From Citrus sinensis (lineage: Eukaryota > Streptophyta > Magnoliopsida > Sapindales > Rutaceae), in contig NC_068558.1 in assembly GCF_022201045.2 (NCBI RefSeq), forward strand, positions 6,229,501 through 6,293,500: a DNA stretch of 64,000 nucleotides, in the 5' to 3' direction. A program made the translations under genes and the position numbers. The notes under the pieces are model-generated. The model did no database searches. It had not been told where the DNA came from and worked only from the letters and a program-made list of their open reading frames with translations. Shown here in pieces: positions 1-11,331 of the stretch. Within the stretch, counting starts at the first letter, position 1; each line of letters begins with the position of its first letter.

Positions 1-940
1 TGCTGAAGAGGCAGATGGTAAGTTGAGCCTAAATTCAACGTTCTTAAATGCTTGAAGAAAATTGGCAAAAAGATGTTGTAAGAAGCTACACCCACTAGCA
101 CTACTCTCCCCCACTCAACCAACTAAAGCCTAAAGATTGGAAGGAAAACAAGAAGCATTTTTGGTGACCGCATCCAGTTTACTGGGGATTCAATTTACAT
201 AACGGACCACATAGGCATTAACGAGGTAATTGTTACATTAATGAATTATGGAGCTGGACTCATGCTGTAAAAAGGCAAGTAATGGGAAGATAAATTAACT
301 GAAAACAGCTGGTTATTTAAGACCTAGTTCTTGCTCAAACAAGTACCACACGATGGTACATGCGATTCTCCAATTCACATTCACTAATGTGGGAAAAGAA
401 TCTATACCCTTTCCCTTTTAATGCAAAAATGACTCTTTAAAATCAGCGCTGGCTCGGGTATTTTCTTTTTCTGATACATGATGAATTGGGTAAACAAGTA
501 ATAAAGCACGTTGAAAACGACCTAAATTTATATATATTTTTACTGTATTTTGTTGTAATTTAACCATTATTGTATTTTTCAGAGTACAGGCTGGGTATTT
601 GTATTAAATGGAATTTAATACTACAGAATGTATAGCCAACCTCGCAATTTTAAAATGGCTTCCAAATGATAAAAACCAGACGGGTCTCAGAAAAACAAGT
701 CTGAAAAACAAATCCATAGTAATCCGAATCCGCCCCCCCACGTCGGATTTGAGCTGTGCAATGTCAACGGTCCACCAAAGCACTTTCTAGGACCCTTTCT
801 GTCTTGAATAAGAAGCCAACACGAACAGCTCTTTCAAAATGCAATCCATTTTTCGCTTTTGGCTTGGCAACTAAGCAAAGCACAACTTCGAAACGAAGCA
901 CAAAGGAGAAGAAAATTACCCGCTTAGAAGAAGAAATATC
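1..940. other. Left-edge intergenic and 5' flank of the DUF1442 gene
   Basis: I see no supported gene here. The segment is moderately AT-rich. The small open frames around 608-940 lack family resemblance and run into the 5' leader of the next gene, whose ATG is at 941. The last ~200 bases are less AT-rich and probably hold its promoter and 5' UTR, but I could not pick a convincing TATA box. Confidence 0.5.
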
Positions 941-1706
941 ATGAAGCTCGTTTGGTCTCCAGAGACAGCATCAAAAGCCTACATCGATACCGTTAAATCT
1001 GTAAGCAATTAATTGATAATCCAAGTGAAAAAGAAAAAAAAGGTTTTCATTTTCTTTGATAACCAACCCAGTTGTTAATTATTTGGTTTCTGGTTAATTT
1101 CGTCTGCAGTGCGAACTTTCTCATGAATCCGGGGTGGCGGAGCTGGTGTCAGCCATGGCAGCGGGCTGGGATGCCAGATTGATAGTGGAAACATGGTCAC
1201 ACGGGGGAGCCACAGCAACAAGCGTAGGCCTGGCTGTTGCAAGCCGACACACAGGTGGGAGACACGTGTGTTTAGTTCCCGATGAACGGTCAAGATCAGA
1301 GTACGTACATGCCCTCGGAGAGGCAGGTTTCTCACCACAAGTGATTACAGGTGAGGCTGATGATGAGGAGTTGATGGATGGGTTAGTTGATATAGATTTC
1401 TTGGTGGTGGATAGCCGCCGAAAGGACTTTGCCAGGGTGTTGAGGCTGGCCAACTTGAGCAGCAGAGGAGCAGTTTTGGTGTGCAAGAATGCTTACTCAA
1501 GAAATGATTCCACTTTCAGATGGAAGAATGTTCTTGATGGGAGGTCACGGCGGCTTGTTCGCTCCGTGTATCTTCCGGTGGGTAAAGGACTTGATATTGC
1601 ACACGTCGCTACCAGTGGTGCTGTTTCCAGCTCAGCCAAGGGTGGGAGCCGGTGGATCAAGCATCTTGATCGACAATCTGGTGAAGAGCATGTCATCAGA
1701 AAGTAG
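941..1706 (+). CDS. DUF1442 family protein (Rossmann-like, plant-specific)
   Basis: Two exons, 941-1000 and 1110-1706, joined by a 109-base GT-AG intron, give a 218-residue protein. The start MKLVWSPETASKAYIDTVKS, then AELVSAMAAGWDARLIVETW and the stretch SVGLAVASRHTGGRHVCLVP, are hallmarks of the plant DUF1442 family. Its fold is predicted to resemble SAM-dependent methyltransferases, but no reaction is established and I assign none. The first ATG was chosen because the 20 residues of exon 1 are conserved in the family; the downstream exon alone would lose them. No signal peptide or membrane segment is visible. The gene is convergent with the ICT1-like gene, with about 1.07 kb between stop codons. 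From memory, Arabidopsis At1g62840 and At1g12320 are family members, and the former also sits beside an ICT1-type gene. Confidence 0.93.
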
Positions 1707-2772
1707 GTTTTCTTATTTATTACTAATAGATAATTCTTGGGGGAGCTGCCGGAGCTTTAAACCTTTTTTATTCATTCATTCGTCATCATATATACATACG
1801 CAACGTGGTAAATATAATAATATCATGTGCGGATGGTGGATGGATGAGAAACAATACTCATTGAGTTAAGAGTTATCATGTTAGGTTATGTATATTTATC
1901 TATTTGTTCATATATGTTATTTTTTAAGCCTTTCTTTTTTCCTCTGACTGAATCATTACTTGTGAATACATTTCCTCATAAAAACAACTAGAAAACATTC
2001 AATTGATTTTTCTTTTTTTTCCCCCTTTTTAATTTGTTAATTACCTGATTGTCTATTCAAATTCGATTTACACAAGCTCTCTACTGGCCCTTCTTTATTT
2101 CCCGTTCATGAAACTTACTTAACACGTAACTCAAGACAAACACAGAAATAACGAGTATAGGCTGTACAAAATTATAAAATAAAATAAAATTGCCATCTAG
2201 TACAAGAGATATTGTATCTACTACGGAAGCTCTTTTAGTCTCTATGATATATTCCAATGTTCACTGTGTGTTCTACAAGGACCCTGATTTATAGTCTATA
2301 CTGGAATGGCCATCTTAATTCTTACATCAAATAATAAATTTTGAAATTTCATCAAAGAATGCAGCCGAAAGCACATTTGATTGCTTTCCGGCAGTCCCTA
2401 CCCTCCAGTGTCTCCGAATTGCAAGGGACGGCAGGAAACTACAAATTTGATCAATAAACTATGCAATAACGATCATTTGTCCCAACTGTCTCGACTTCTT
2501 CTAAATGCCTTCTTCTCGGAAACAGCCTTTTTACTTTTCAGGCGTTTCTGTTCCCCAATTGCAGCCCTTCAAAATACCAAAAACAATTATAAGAGTTAAT
2601 TTAAAGCCTGTCAGAATCCATGAACCCTAACTTACAGGGTACAAAGTCGAAAAGCATGTGCAAATTTAAAATATAACCTGCAAACTATACAAAAACAATA
2701 ATATAGATGTGGAGCAGCAGGCAGCAATGCTGAAAGAAAAATTCAATGAGAAAACATGGGTTGATTGAGCTC
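1707..2772. other. Convergent intergenic spacer
   Basis: This spacer lies between the stop codons of two convergent genes and must hold both 3' UTRs. It is AT-rich with T-rich stretches and several AATAAA-like signals, for example the AATAATAAA run near 2330. No ORF with family resemblance and no TIR element was seen. Confidence 0.5.
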
Positions 2773-5178
2773 TTACAACTTAGTCATTTTCTTCTTCTTC
2801 TCTTCTGAAGGAGGTGGGGGAACATAAGAGGCAGCATCAATGATAGCCTGTTTTTTTGTTTAGTCCATCAAAAAAGAGGGGAAAAAAAAAACTAATTTTA
2901 AAAATATGATAGCAAATCCCTTCATGTCAACTTAGTTGTAATGACCGTACAACCAATCTGTCATTGAAGCACATACCAATCAATCTAGCTCTTTCAGGCA
3001 GTTTATACATCTTAAATTACAAATTCGGTACAGCCAGTTATAATTACACGATGAAAAAGTGACACAGCAAGCACAGAAAAGCAAACAGGTACCTGTAGTT
3101 TCCCCAATGCATCTTCAATATTACCCCTGAAGAAATATGGTGTATTAACAATTTGCTTTGGCAGCACATAAGCAAAATGCAGACAAAAAGGAGAAGACGG
3201 GGCGAGAGTTTACTTCTGCGTCCTAGTTTTTGTAGAAGAAATCACGATTTCACCATCTTTGTTGATCCGATTCTTCTCCTGTTGATATAGAAAGCAATTG
3301 TCAAATTCTTGAGGAAAATCAAGCAGATCAGACCATGAACAGATCTAGACAAGCAACGGCATACATAAGGCTCAAAATATATAAGATGCAGTCGTCATGC
3401 TTAGCAGATGCCTGCCCTCTCATGTACACATTCACACATGGAAGAGGACTAGGGGTAACAATGCTGGTTATCATGATGCAGGGACAAGACATGAAGGCCA
3501 CCTCAGCTGGGTAAAATGTTATTATAGGAGAGTTAACATTTATTTGATCAAATATATATTTAGAATTTGCATTTACCCAATGGAAAGCAATTTTGTGATT
3601 TTAAATAGCAAAGAGCACCACACCAGTCCTCTTGTTTGACAAGGTTAAAGTTAAATTTATGGGTTAGGAAGAGGGAAAATTGACAACTATCTGTCAGTTC
3701 GGGGTTGGAAAAATTAGCAATTGGTAATCTTAACCTATACTGGTTCTATTTCTATCTTAATAATAATATTAACAATGTCCTAAATACACCTTAGGATGAA
3801 TATTTCCTACCAGACAATCCCACTGTATCCTACTAGAGCACAAACTTGACAACCTTGCCTCGGTTTTATAAAATAAATTTGCTATGAAACAAATCCTTCT
3901 ATGCATACAGTATAAATGAACGTAACGTACCATTTGCATAATCCTCTGCCTGACTCTGTCACTAAGCCAATATGCATTTTGAACATTGAAACGCATGTCC
4001 ACCTTAGTGTTCACTGTAAAATTAAATAAAAGAAACCTCAGTAGAAGTCGCAAGGGCAGATTTGTAGGGGATGCAGAATAGAGGTGAAAATGAAAAAGTG
4101 AACAGCATACCTTTGTTCACATTCTGACCCCCAGGGCCACCACTTCTTGCAAAACTAACAGTGACATGGTCTGTAACATGTTAACATAGATCATGCTGAC
4201 AGAAACCAAATTGAAGAAAGATACCTCATATTGAAATTAAGAATTAGTTCCAATATAAATTGCAAGAAGACAACAGATAACTAAAATTTACCACCAGAAA
4301 CATTATGTTACTGTAAAATAAAAAAATTGATCTTCTACACTATTTTAAAAGTTTTTAAGCTGTGTCAAGGGGGTTCTATATTCTTGTGTAAGCCTCAATG
4401 GCACGATAGCAGATGGCAAGAGTTTGTAAAGATGAGATTGCATGATCATAGTTCCTACACGACAAGAGAAACAACAGAAGCTGTAATCAAAGCTCCACAA
4501 GTTCCACAAAAACATAATCGATTTCCTTAACATCGACAACAATCACACTGCCAAAGTCTTCACTCTCCGAGCAATCTTCTCTAACTAATTGCAGAAAGCA
4601 GTGGCATCCAACTGAACACATTAGAGGAATAAGGAAATAATCGTCTGGAAGAAATGACGTTCATGAATAGATGATAACCTCAGCTTGATCATATTAACCT
4701 AAATGAAAAAGAAAAGCTTGCTTAATTGGTTCACTTTGAATTAAATTGTCCCTTCGCGTCAATAAGTCACATAGGAATCAACTACGTTGGACTAACTGAC
4801 TTGTTCTAGTTTAAAAAATCCTCTTATCAATGTAAAGGCAGGCATAAGCAACTTGGAAGTACCTAGAGTGATTTTGGGGATGGGCTCATTGCCGGCGGAG
4901 CTCGCCCGCTCTTCGGCTTCCCGTAAAAGCTGCTTAACTTGGGAGAAACGAGCAGATACCTTGTCGTCGGAGCCGGAGTCGGAAGCCGCGTAGCGAGTGC
5001 CGCCGAAGTTAATTCCACGGTGCTGTGTGAATCGGAGGGTCGTACTCCCACGAAAGCCAGGCAGCCTTGTTTGGATTGATGATAACGAAAGGGAAGAGCA
5101 AGAGGACGATAGTGGTCGATGATGCAGCATCAGAATTTCGTTGCGGATCATGTTTGCTGTGGTTCTAATTGCCGCCAT
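2773..5178 (-). CDS. Organellar ICT1-type peptidyl-tRNA hydrolase (class I release-factor GGQ protein)
   Basis: Six exons on the minus strand: 5178-4863, 4170-4111, 4013-3931, 3278-3214, 3126-3093 and 2847-2773. All introns are GT-AG, the exons total 633 bases, and the frame stays open to TAA for 210 residues. Residues 1 to ~60 are rich in R and S and low in acidic residues, as in a mitochondrial or plastid transit peptide. Residues ~106-140 carry SFARSGGPGGQNVNKVNTKV, with the catalytic GGQ at 119-121. The C-terminal tail is lysine-rich (EEKKKKMTKL), as in ICT1 and YaeJ proteins, which use such a tail to enter the ribosomal mRNA channel. The protein lacks the stop-codon-reading domains of full release factors, so codon-independent hydrolysis of peptidyl-tRNA on stalled organellar ribosomes is the likely role (family knowledge). 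From memory the Arabidopsis counterpart is At1g62850. Confidence 0.93.
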
Positions 5179-5424
5179 TTTTCACCTTTTTAATTTTTAT
5201 TCGAGTGAAAATGAAATGAAAACCCTAGTTAAATAAATCACAGCCAGAAGGGCAATCGGTGGTTCCCGCTGATTTGATGAATTTATCGAATCGGCGGTTG
5301 AACATACGTGTCGTGTCATTCATTCTTATGATTTAATAACTGGTCTGAAACACCACTGACCTTTGGCTTAGTGAAAAGGTTTTTGAGTGCGAGCGCTCAG
5401 GTTTTTATAAAAGTATTCTCTCAA

Positions 5425-5955
5425 TATAAATTGTATATGGCTCCTAATTATATAATCTATTTATAATCATTAAAAATTAATGTAGATAAAGTCTCAATTG
5501 TATAATCAGACTGAATGTAAATATCAAAGATGAATATACATGAGGTCCCAATTGTATATTTAGGTAATACTCTAATCTCTCGAATATTAGAGTGAGTTTA
5601 AAAAATTCAAGTAATGTACACGAGGAAATTTGGGCAATAGATATGAGTTCCCAATTGTATTTGAAAAATCTAATTATAAATACTAAAGATCAATGTACGA
5701 GTTCCCAAGGTCCAAATTAAAAATTTTGATAGTAAATACCAAAGATCAATGTATATAAGGTTTCAATAAATAATCTAATTGTAAATATCAATATTTAAGC
5801 AGTACTTCAAAAGATTAATGTATTAAGGTTGTATTAAGATCAATGTACAAAAGATATTGTAAGATCAATACGTTAAGATTGTATTAAGATTAGTGTACAC
5901 GAGATGTTGTATTAAGATTAATGTGCATGAGGTTCCTCCCAATTGTATGAGTCCT
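5425..5955. repeat. Degenerate tandem repeats, AT-rich
   Basis: A motif of roughly 60-90 bases recurs in diverged form. Its core reads like 'aaagatcaatgta', then a few bases, then 'gttcccaattgtat', followed by 'taatta taaatac'. At least five partial copies can be read, around 5490, 5560, 5650, 5700 and 5760, followed by shorter 'gtattaagatcaatgtac' units at 5825-5925. Spacing is irregular, so this is an old array. No gene is present between 5179 and 6167. Confidence 0.5.
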
Positions 5956-6184
5956 GTATATCAATATTTTTTTTAAAAAAAAAAACTTCTCTTGAACAGA
6001 AAACCCAATAAACACATATTTATATTAGTTAATATTATGAACTCACTCTTAATCCTCTCAATAGCAGCCGCCTGACAGTTGCACCGGCTTTTAACTGGAT
6101 AATTATATGATCCTTTACTAAATTAGAATGGAAATAAGTTAGAAAAATAATGAAGAATGTAAATTAGAATAAATCATTTACTTT

Positions 6185-8097
6185 TTTTTTTTTAAAAGGA
6201 AGTAAACCTATCCATTGATTAACATGAAATCCGGTACAAGATATCTACTAGAAATTCATCCAGCCACATTACAGATTCTTTCTTTTGCAATGCCAACTTA
6301 GCTAAAGAGTGAGATATGCCATTACATAATCTAGGAGTGTGCTGAGCTTTGAAATTTTGGAAATTATTCTTTTTTTCCAGAATTTCAAGGATCACCCAAA
6401 CAATTTCTGACATGCTGCTAATTCTGTTATTTACAAGCTCAACTAATTCATGGGAATCCGATTCTATCAGTACAGATTTTCCTCCAACTCTAGCAGCAAC
6501 CTGCATTCCCCATTCCATGGCTGCTGCTTCTACCATTGATACACTTCTGAAAAATCTACTTGTCTTTATAGCAGCCGCTATGCAGTTGCTCTTCCAGTCT
6601 CTAACCATTACCCCCAAGCCAGCTACCTGTCTTTTTTCATCCACTGCTGCATCAACATTAACTTTCAGCCAGCCTTTTAGGGGAGGACACCATTGGTTTG
6701 CCTTATCATCCTCTTTCCTTGCTTGGAAGTTCTCGAGAGGTTTTCTGGAGTTTCTGAAAGCTTCCACTATTGACTCAGCCCTTGCCACCAGACTTATTGG
6801 ATCATCTTTTCTCCCCTCAAATAACCACTTGTTTCTTGCAGTCCAGATTATCCATAGAAGTGCTGCAACAGTCTCCATCTTGCTAATATGTTGCTTTTTG
6901 GTCAGACCTTGGAACATCCCGCTTATATCATGAGATTTGCTCTTTACCAGCATCTCTGGGAATTGAGAGCTTCTCCAGAATTTCTTAGCCATTTTACAAT
7001 CTAGCAGAGCATGAGATATAGTTTCCACATTGCTGCTACAAATTTGACATATTAGCTCCTGCATTACTCTCCTCTTCCAAAGATTTTCCGATGTAGGGAG
7101 TATGTTATTGATAGCTCGCCATAAGAAAATCTTTATCTTCTCAAGCACGACCAGCTTCCAAAGGGCACCCCAAAGGTCTGAATTCTGAGATGAGCAGCAA
7201 GGTTGATCTGGAAATTTTAATCTCATCGCCACTTGGTATCCACTTTTCACTAAATACTTCCCTCTTCTGTCTTAATGTCAAATGAGTTGGTCCTCTTTTG
7301 GTCTCTTAGGGAGGGGAATTTTTAGATGGCTTCCGCATCCTCCCTTGTGAAGGAGTCATGGATCAGCCTCTCCTTTCATCTTTGCTGACCATCAATCAAC
7401 TCTGCCACTGTAAAGTCTACCCTTATTGCTGGAGCTAAGACATGCTTGAAAGTTGAAAGTCAGGGCAGCCAATTGCTGGAATACACCTTAACTTTTTGGC
7501 CATTCCCAACTTTCCATCTAGCTCCATTTTGAATCACTTGCCTCCCCCACATGATGCTCCTCCAAATAAATGAAGGCTTTGACCCCAGCCCCGCCTCCAT
7601 GAAGTCCACATGCTTGAAGTATCTCGCTTTCATGACTCTAGATACCAGGGAGTTTGGGTTATGGATGATTCTCCACCCTTGCTTGGCCACAAGAGCTTGG
7701 TTGAAACTTGATAGGTCTCGGAACCCCATGCCTCCCCTTATCTTTGCTTTGCTCAGCTTCTCCCAGCTCCTCCAGTGAATGCCCTTCTTTTTTCCATCTG
7801 TTCCCCACCAAAACTTAGCCACTTCCTTTTGGATCTCCTCACACAGCCCCAACAGAATTTTGAACACACTCATAGCAAATGTTGGGACTGCTTGTGCAAC
7901 AACCTTAATGAGCACCTCTTTGCCTCCACTCGAGAAAAACTTGTGCTGCCAGCCTTGAATTTTATTTAACACTCTGAGCTTTACATCATTGAAAAAGCTT
8001 TTAGATTTCCTTCCTATCATAGACGGCAAGCCTAGATATTTTTCATGGCGAGAAACCACCTGCAGCTGAAAAATATCCTTTATAGCAGTAGCTATAA
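6185..8097 (-). mobile_element. 5'-truncated L1-type plant LINE (RT tail, zf-RVT, RNase H)
   Basis: A 17-base direct repeat, AATAAATCATTTACTTT, flanks the element exactly at 6168-6184 and 8098-8114. Its minus-strand 3' end has a poly-A tail (T run 6182-6193). From 8097 downward the frame encodes the C-terminal reverse-transcriptase region (YLGLPSMIGRKSKSFF, WWGTDGKKKGIHWRSW). After a broken stretch at about 7250-7460, a 343-residue frame (7250-6219) carries the zf-RVT finger (CQICSSNVETISHALLDC) and an RNase H domain with acidic residues in VNVDAA, VEAAA and ESDS. The endonuclease and most of the RT are missing, so this is a dead-on-arrival copy of about 1.9 kb. Stops and a frame change interrupt 7250-7460. 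The perfect duplication suggests a fairly recent insertion. Confidence 0.9.
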
Positions 8098-8114
8098 AAT
8101 AAATCATTTACTTT

Positions 8115-8896
8115 AAACAATAGGAATTGGAATCGAAATGAGTTACATTATCATTAATGTGTTTATTTTATCTTGGAATTAAAACCGCAATGAGTTCGAT
8201 TGCAACAAGTTACTAAAAGATACTTAATGAACAATTATCATAATTATTATTTTATATTTTAATTATAGTGATTATTTATCCAAAGGTTAGTATTATTAAT
8301 AATTATTGTTAATAATATACTAATATATTAATTAGTTGTAAAAAAATTTATTAATTAATTGTCAATAATATATTAAAATATCAATTAATAATATTAATAT
8401 TAATATTAATTAATCAATTATAATAATATATTATTTAATTAACTATAATAATTAATAACAATATCGTATTAATTCATTATAACTAATGGATAAAATGAAT
8501 ATTTTTATTTTTGTGAAGGTACCATAGTCACTCTTATAAGTAAAAGGCTCATTCGCATCTTTCTCTTAAAAATCAATCTCCTATCCCGCATTCTCAATTG
8601 GGTTGACTCCACCATTCCAATTCTTACTTTTATTTTATAAGATAACTACTATTAATGATTTTAATTTTATAAGATAACTACTATTAATGATTTTGATTTT
8701 CTAATTCAAAAAGCAAATACACTATTAAATTAATGAAAGAAAGTAGACGTACCATTAATTTAATCTGAGCCGACGTCGTCGGTTTTCTATTGAAGATTTG
8801 TACATAACTATCATCAATTTGCCAATTATTATTTTCTCCCTGTTTCTTACAGAAATAGATTCATCATCGCATACTTAACGAAAAATTGTTGAATAT
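8115..8896. other. AT-rich intergenic DNA with a 32-base tandem duplication
   Basis: No gene seen. From 8225 to 8510 the sequence is almost pure A and T (TAATTA/AATATT low complexity). At 8632-8695 a 32-base unit beginning ATTTTATAAGATAACTACTA is present twice in tandem, with almost no divergence, so it is a recent slippage-type duplication. Confidence 0.6.
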
Positions 8897-8899
8897 TTA

Positions 8900-10851
8900 G
8901 GGCCCGTTTGGTATTGTTTTTGGGTTAGTGTTTTCATTTTCATTTTCGGAGTACTGATGTAATACATGTTTGGTGGGCTGAATCTAAAAACAAATTACAA
9001 AATAAGAAATCCAAATCTACTTTTTATAACTAGCAAAGCAAAAACATGTTTAACATGTTCTCTACTTATTACAAAGCCAAACTCAAAAACAAATCAAAAA
9101 ACAAAAGCCAACAAAAAATTTCGTTCACGAATTTCCTAATCTACTCACAACGAAGCTGACTCACGGTGCTCTCTCTACCTCTTTTCTTGATCTGCTCACA
9201 ACGAAACTCTCCCTCTCCCTCTCCTTATCTTCGCCGATCTACACACAACAGCAAGCTTTCTGTCCTTTTCTCTCCAGATCTGCTCTCTCTCTATGTGCCC
9301 ATCTCGGTTGATGCACTTCATCTCCGGTGCCGTTGCTGCTTCATCTCGATCGACGTCGCTGCTGCTTCATCTCCGTCGCCGCTAGTGCGCCATCTCGCCG
9401 CAACCACTGCTGCTCCATCCAACTACCTCGACTGCTTTTGCCCTCTCGGCCCCATCTTTGTTATGTGAGTTGCTGATATTTTTCTTTTTTAAGGCTTGCA
9501 TACAATCAAATTTGCTATCCATTGGGTTTTAATTTGCTTGGGAAAATGGTGAATGTTGAGAATCTTTGTGTTTGCTAGTAATTTTTTGTATCATTCCCCT
9601 TCTTTCTTATATTTAATAATTATTTTCTATTTGGGAAATATGATTTTGTTGGCATGAGATTGATTAAGTTGGTGTTAGTATAAGAACATTGTCCAGTTTA
9701 ATTGGATGTTGGCAAACTGCTACCGTGAATTATATTCGATGGGTAGTTATTTTTTAAAATGTGAATTAATTTTTTTTAAATGTGGTTTGTTGTTTTGTTG
9801 CCGATACACCTGTTCCGTTTGTTCTGTCACTCCATAAATATCATTTTGACATGAATTTGTGTTATTAAAAAAAGAAAATGATTTAGGTGTGTTAGCTTTT
9901 TTTCTCAGCCAAGTTGGAAAGATCAATATGTTGGCCTGAGAATTGCCATCAGAAATCATAAGGGAGAATTTGCAGCTGCTGCTGTAAAGAAATCCAGTTT
10001 TAATGGCAATGTAGCAATCTGCAGAAGCTGAGACAGTTAATTGGGGTCTGGAAATTGCAAAAAATGCAGCATGTACACACGTAATGCATAATGTCTACCA
10101 TGTAATTTTTTATAATTATTTTGTTTAAATTATGTGTTGTAATATATATCTTAATTATAATGTAAAAACAATGACAATGTAATTTTTTTTTATTAATGCT
10201 AAAACTAAAATTTATCATCATGTAATTTTTTATAATAATTTTGTTTAAATTATTATGGTATATTTGTGTATGTATTAGTTAAACAATTATTTTGTAACAA
10301 TAAACATGACTTAAATGCTTAGTCGAAATTATTTTTGATTTATCTCCGGCAAGTGTCGCAGCGATGAATGCTACAAGAGATGGAATTGCAGCTTTTATGT
10401 GGCATGATTACATACGTAATGTATAATGTGTATCATGTAGTTTTTTTATAATTATTTTGTTTAAATCATGTGTTGTAAGATCTTAATTATATAGTGTAAA
10501 AACAATGACAATGTCAAACTTCTTTTTAATTAATGTTAATTCTTAATCTTTATTATCATGTAATTTTTTATATTAAATTTGGTTAAATTATTTTATGACT
10601 ATAAATATAATGTAAATGATTAGTAAAAACTGTTTTTAAAAAAAACATTACCAAACGCATATTCTCTGTTTTTATCATTTTCAACTGTGTCTACCAAACG
10701 CATATTATTGTTTTCAGTTTTAAAATATAGGATACAAAAAATGATACCAGACACATATTTAAATTCGAAATACAGTAACTACAAAACACCATTTTCATTT
10801 TCATTTTTATTCTCAGAAAATACAGATTCAAAAACAATACCAAACAGGGCC
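8900..10851. mobile_element. Harbinger-like non-autonomous TIR transposon (~1.95 kb)
   Basis: The left end GGGCCCGTTTGGTATTGTTT is matched in reverse at the right end, which on the minus strand reads GGCCCTGTTTGGTATTGTTT. Both sides are flanked by TTA (8897-8899 and 10852-10854), the usual PIF/Harbinger target. Subterminal sequence is also inverted (repeats of TTTTCATTTTCA). No transposase frame was found. Inside are a C/T-rich exon-like block at 9150-9466 ending in a donor-like ATGTGAGT, an RNase H-like fragment at about 9927-10032, and a diverged direct repeat (10080-10185 and 10410-10515). Element ends are well supported; the superfamily call rests on the TIR and TSD only. Confidence 0.75.
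9927..10032 (+). pseudogene. RNase H-like (RVT_3) fragment inside the TIR element
   Basis: The plus strand reads LRIAIRNHKGEFAAAAVKKS, which resembles the 'GxVIRDxxGxxxAA' core of plant RVT_3 RNase H domains found in LINEs and host relatives. The frame runs to a stop at the end of this interval, and no further RNase H blocks follow in frame. It is a short captured or inserted remnant, not a gene. Confidence 0.5.
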
Positions 10852-10854
10852 TTA

Positions 10855-11331
10855 GCTTCTGATAACGTTTTGCGAATTATCTGGCAGCAACAAATACGCA
10901 CCACCGCAACGTTATGTATGGTCCACTGAAAACAACATCATATTATCTCAAGACTAGGGAGCTTGAATCAAGAACCATAGGACCGCCACTCTTCCCAGCC
11001 ACTACTAGTTTAGATATAAGATACAGCACGCAGGAAACTAAGGACTTAAAAAGAAGACACTCAATGCCATTTAATAAAATATACAGAGTACCATTGAGAT
11101 ATTATTGACCATATGGTTCAAAAGTAACCCAATGGGTTCATACACGATGATAGTTACAACTGCCTCAACAATCGCGGTGGCCATAAAATTGACCCAAAAG
11201 GCAAGTCGGCTATAATCAGTTTAGATTCAGACGTAGCATAATTAGAGGAACTAATAAAGAAAGGCTGCTACTAATCTCAAGCAAACAGAAGAGAGAACAA
11301 ATGATCCACCATTCCTTCCAACTTATTCAAC
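10855..11331. other. Intergenic, 3' flank of the MLF-like gene
   Basis: This spacer lies between the TIR element and the stop codon of the minus-strand MLF-like gene. It should hold that gene's 3' UTR. No ORF with family resemblance and no repeat structure was recognised. Confidence 0.4.

Noticed and set aside
9166-9468. 100-codon Ser/Leu-rich open frame
   Set aside because: It is a C/T-rich leader-like block inside a TIR element, with no domain and a donor-like end. It is not a protein gene.
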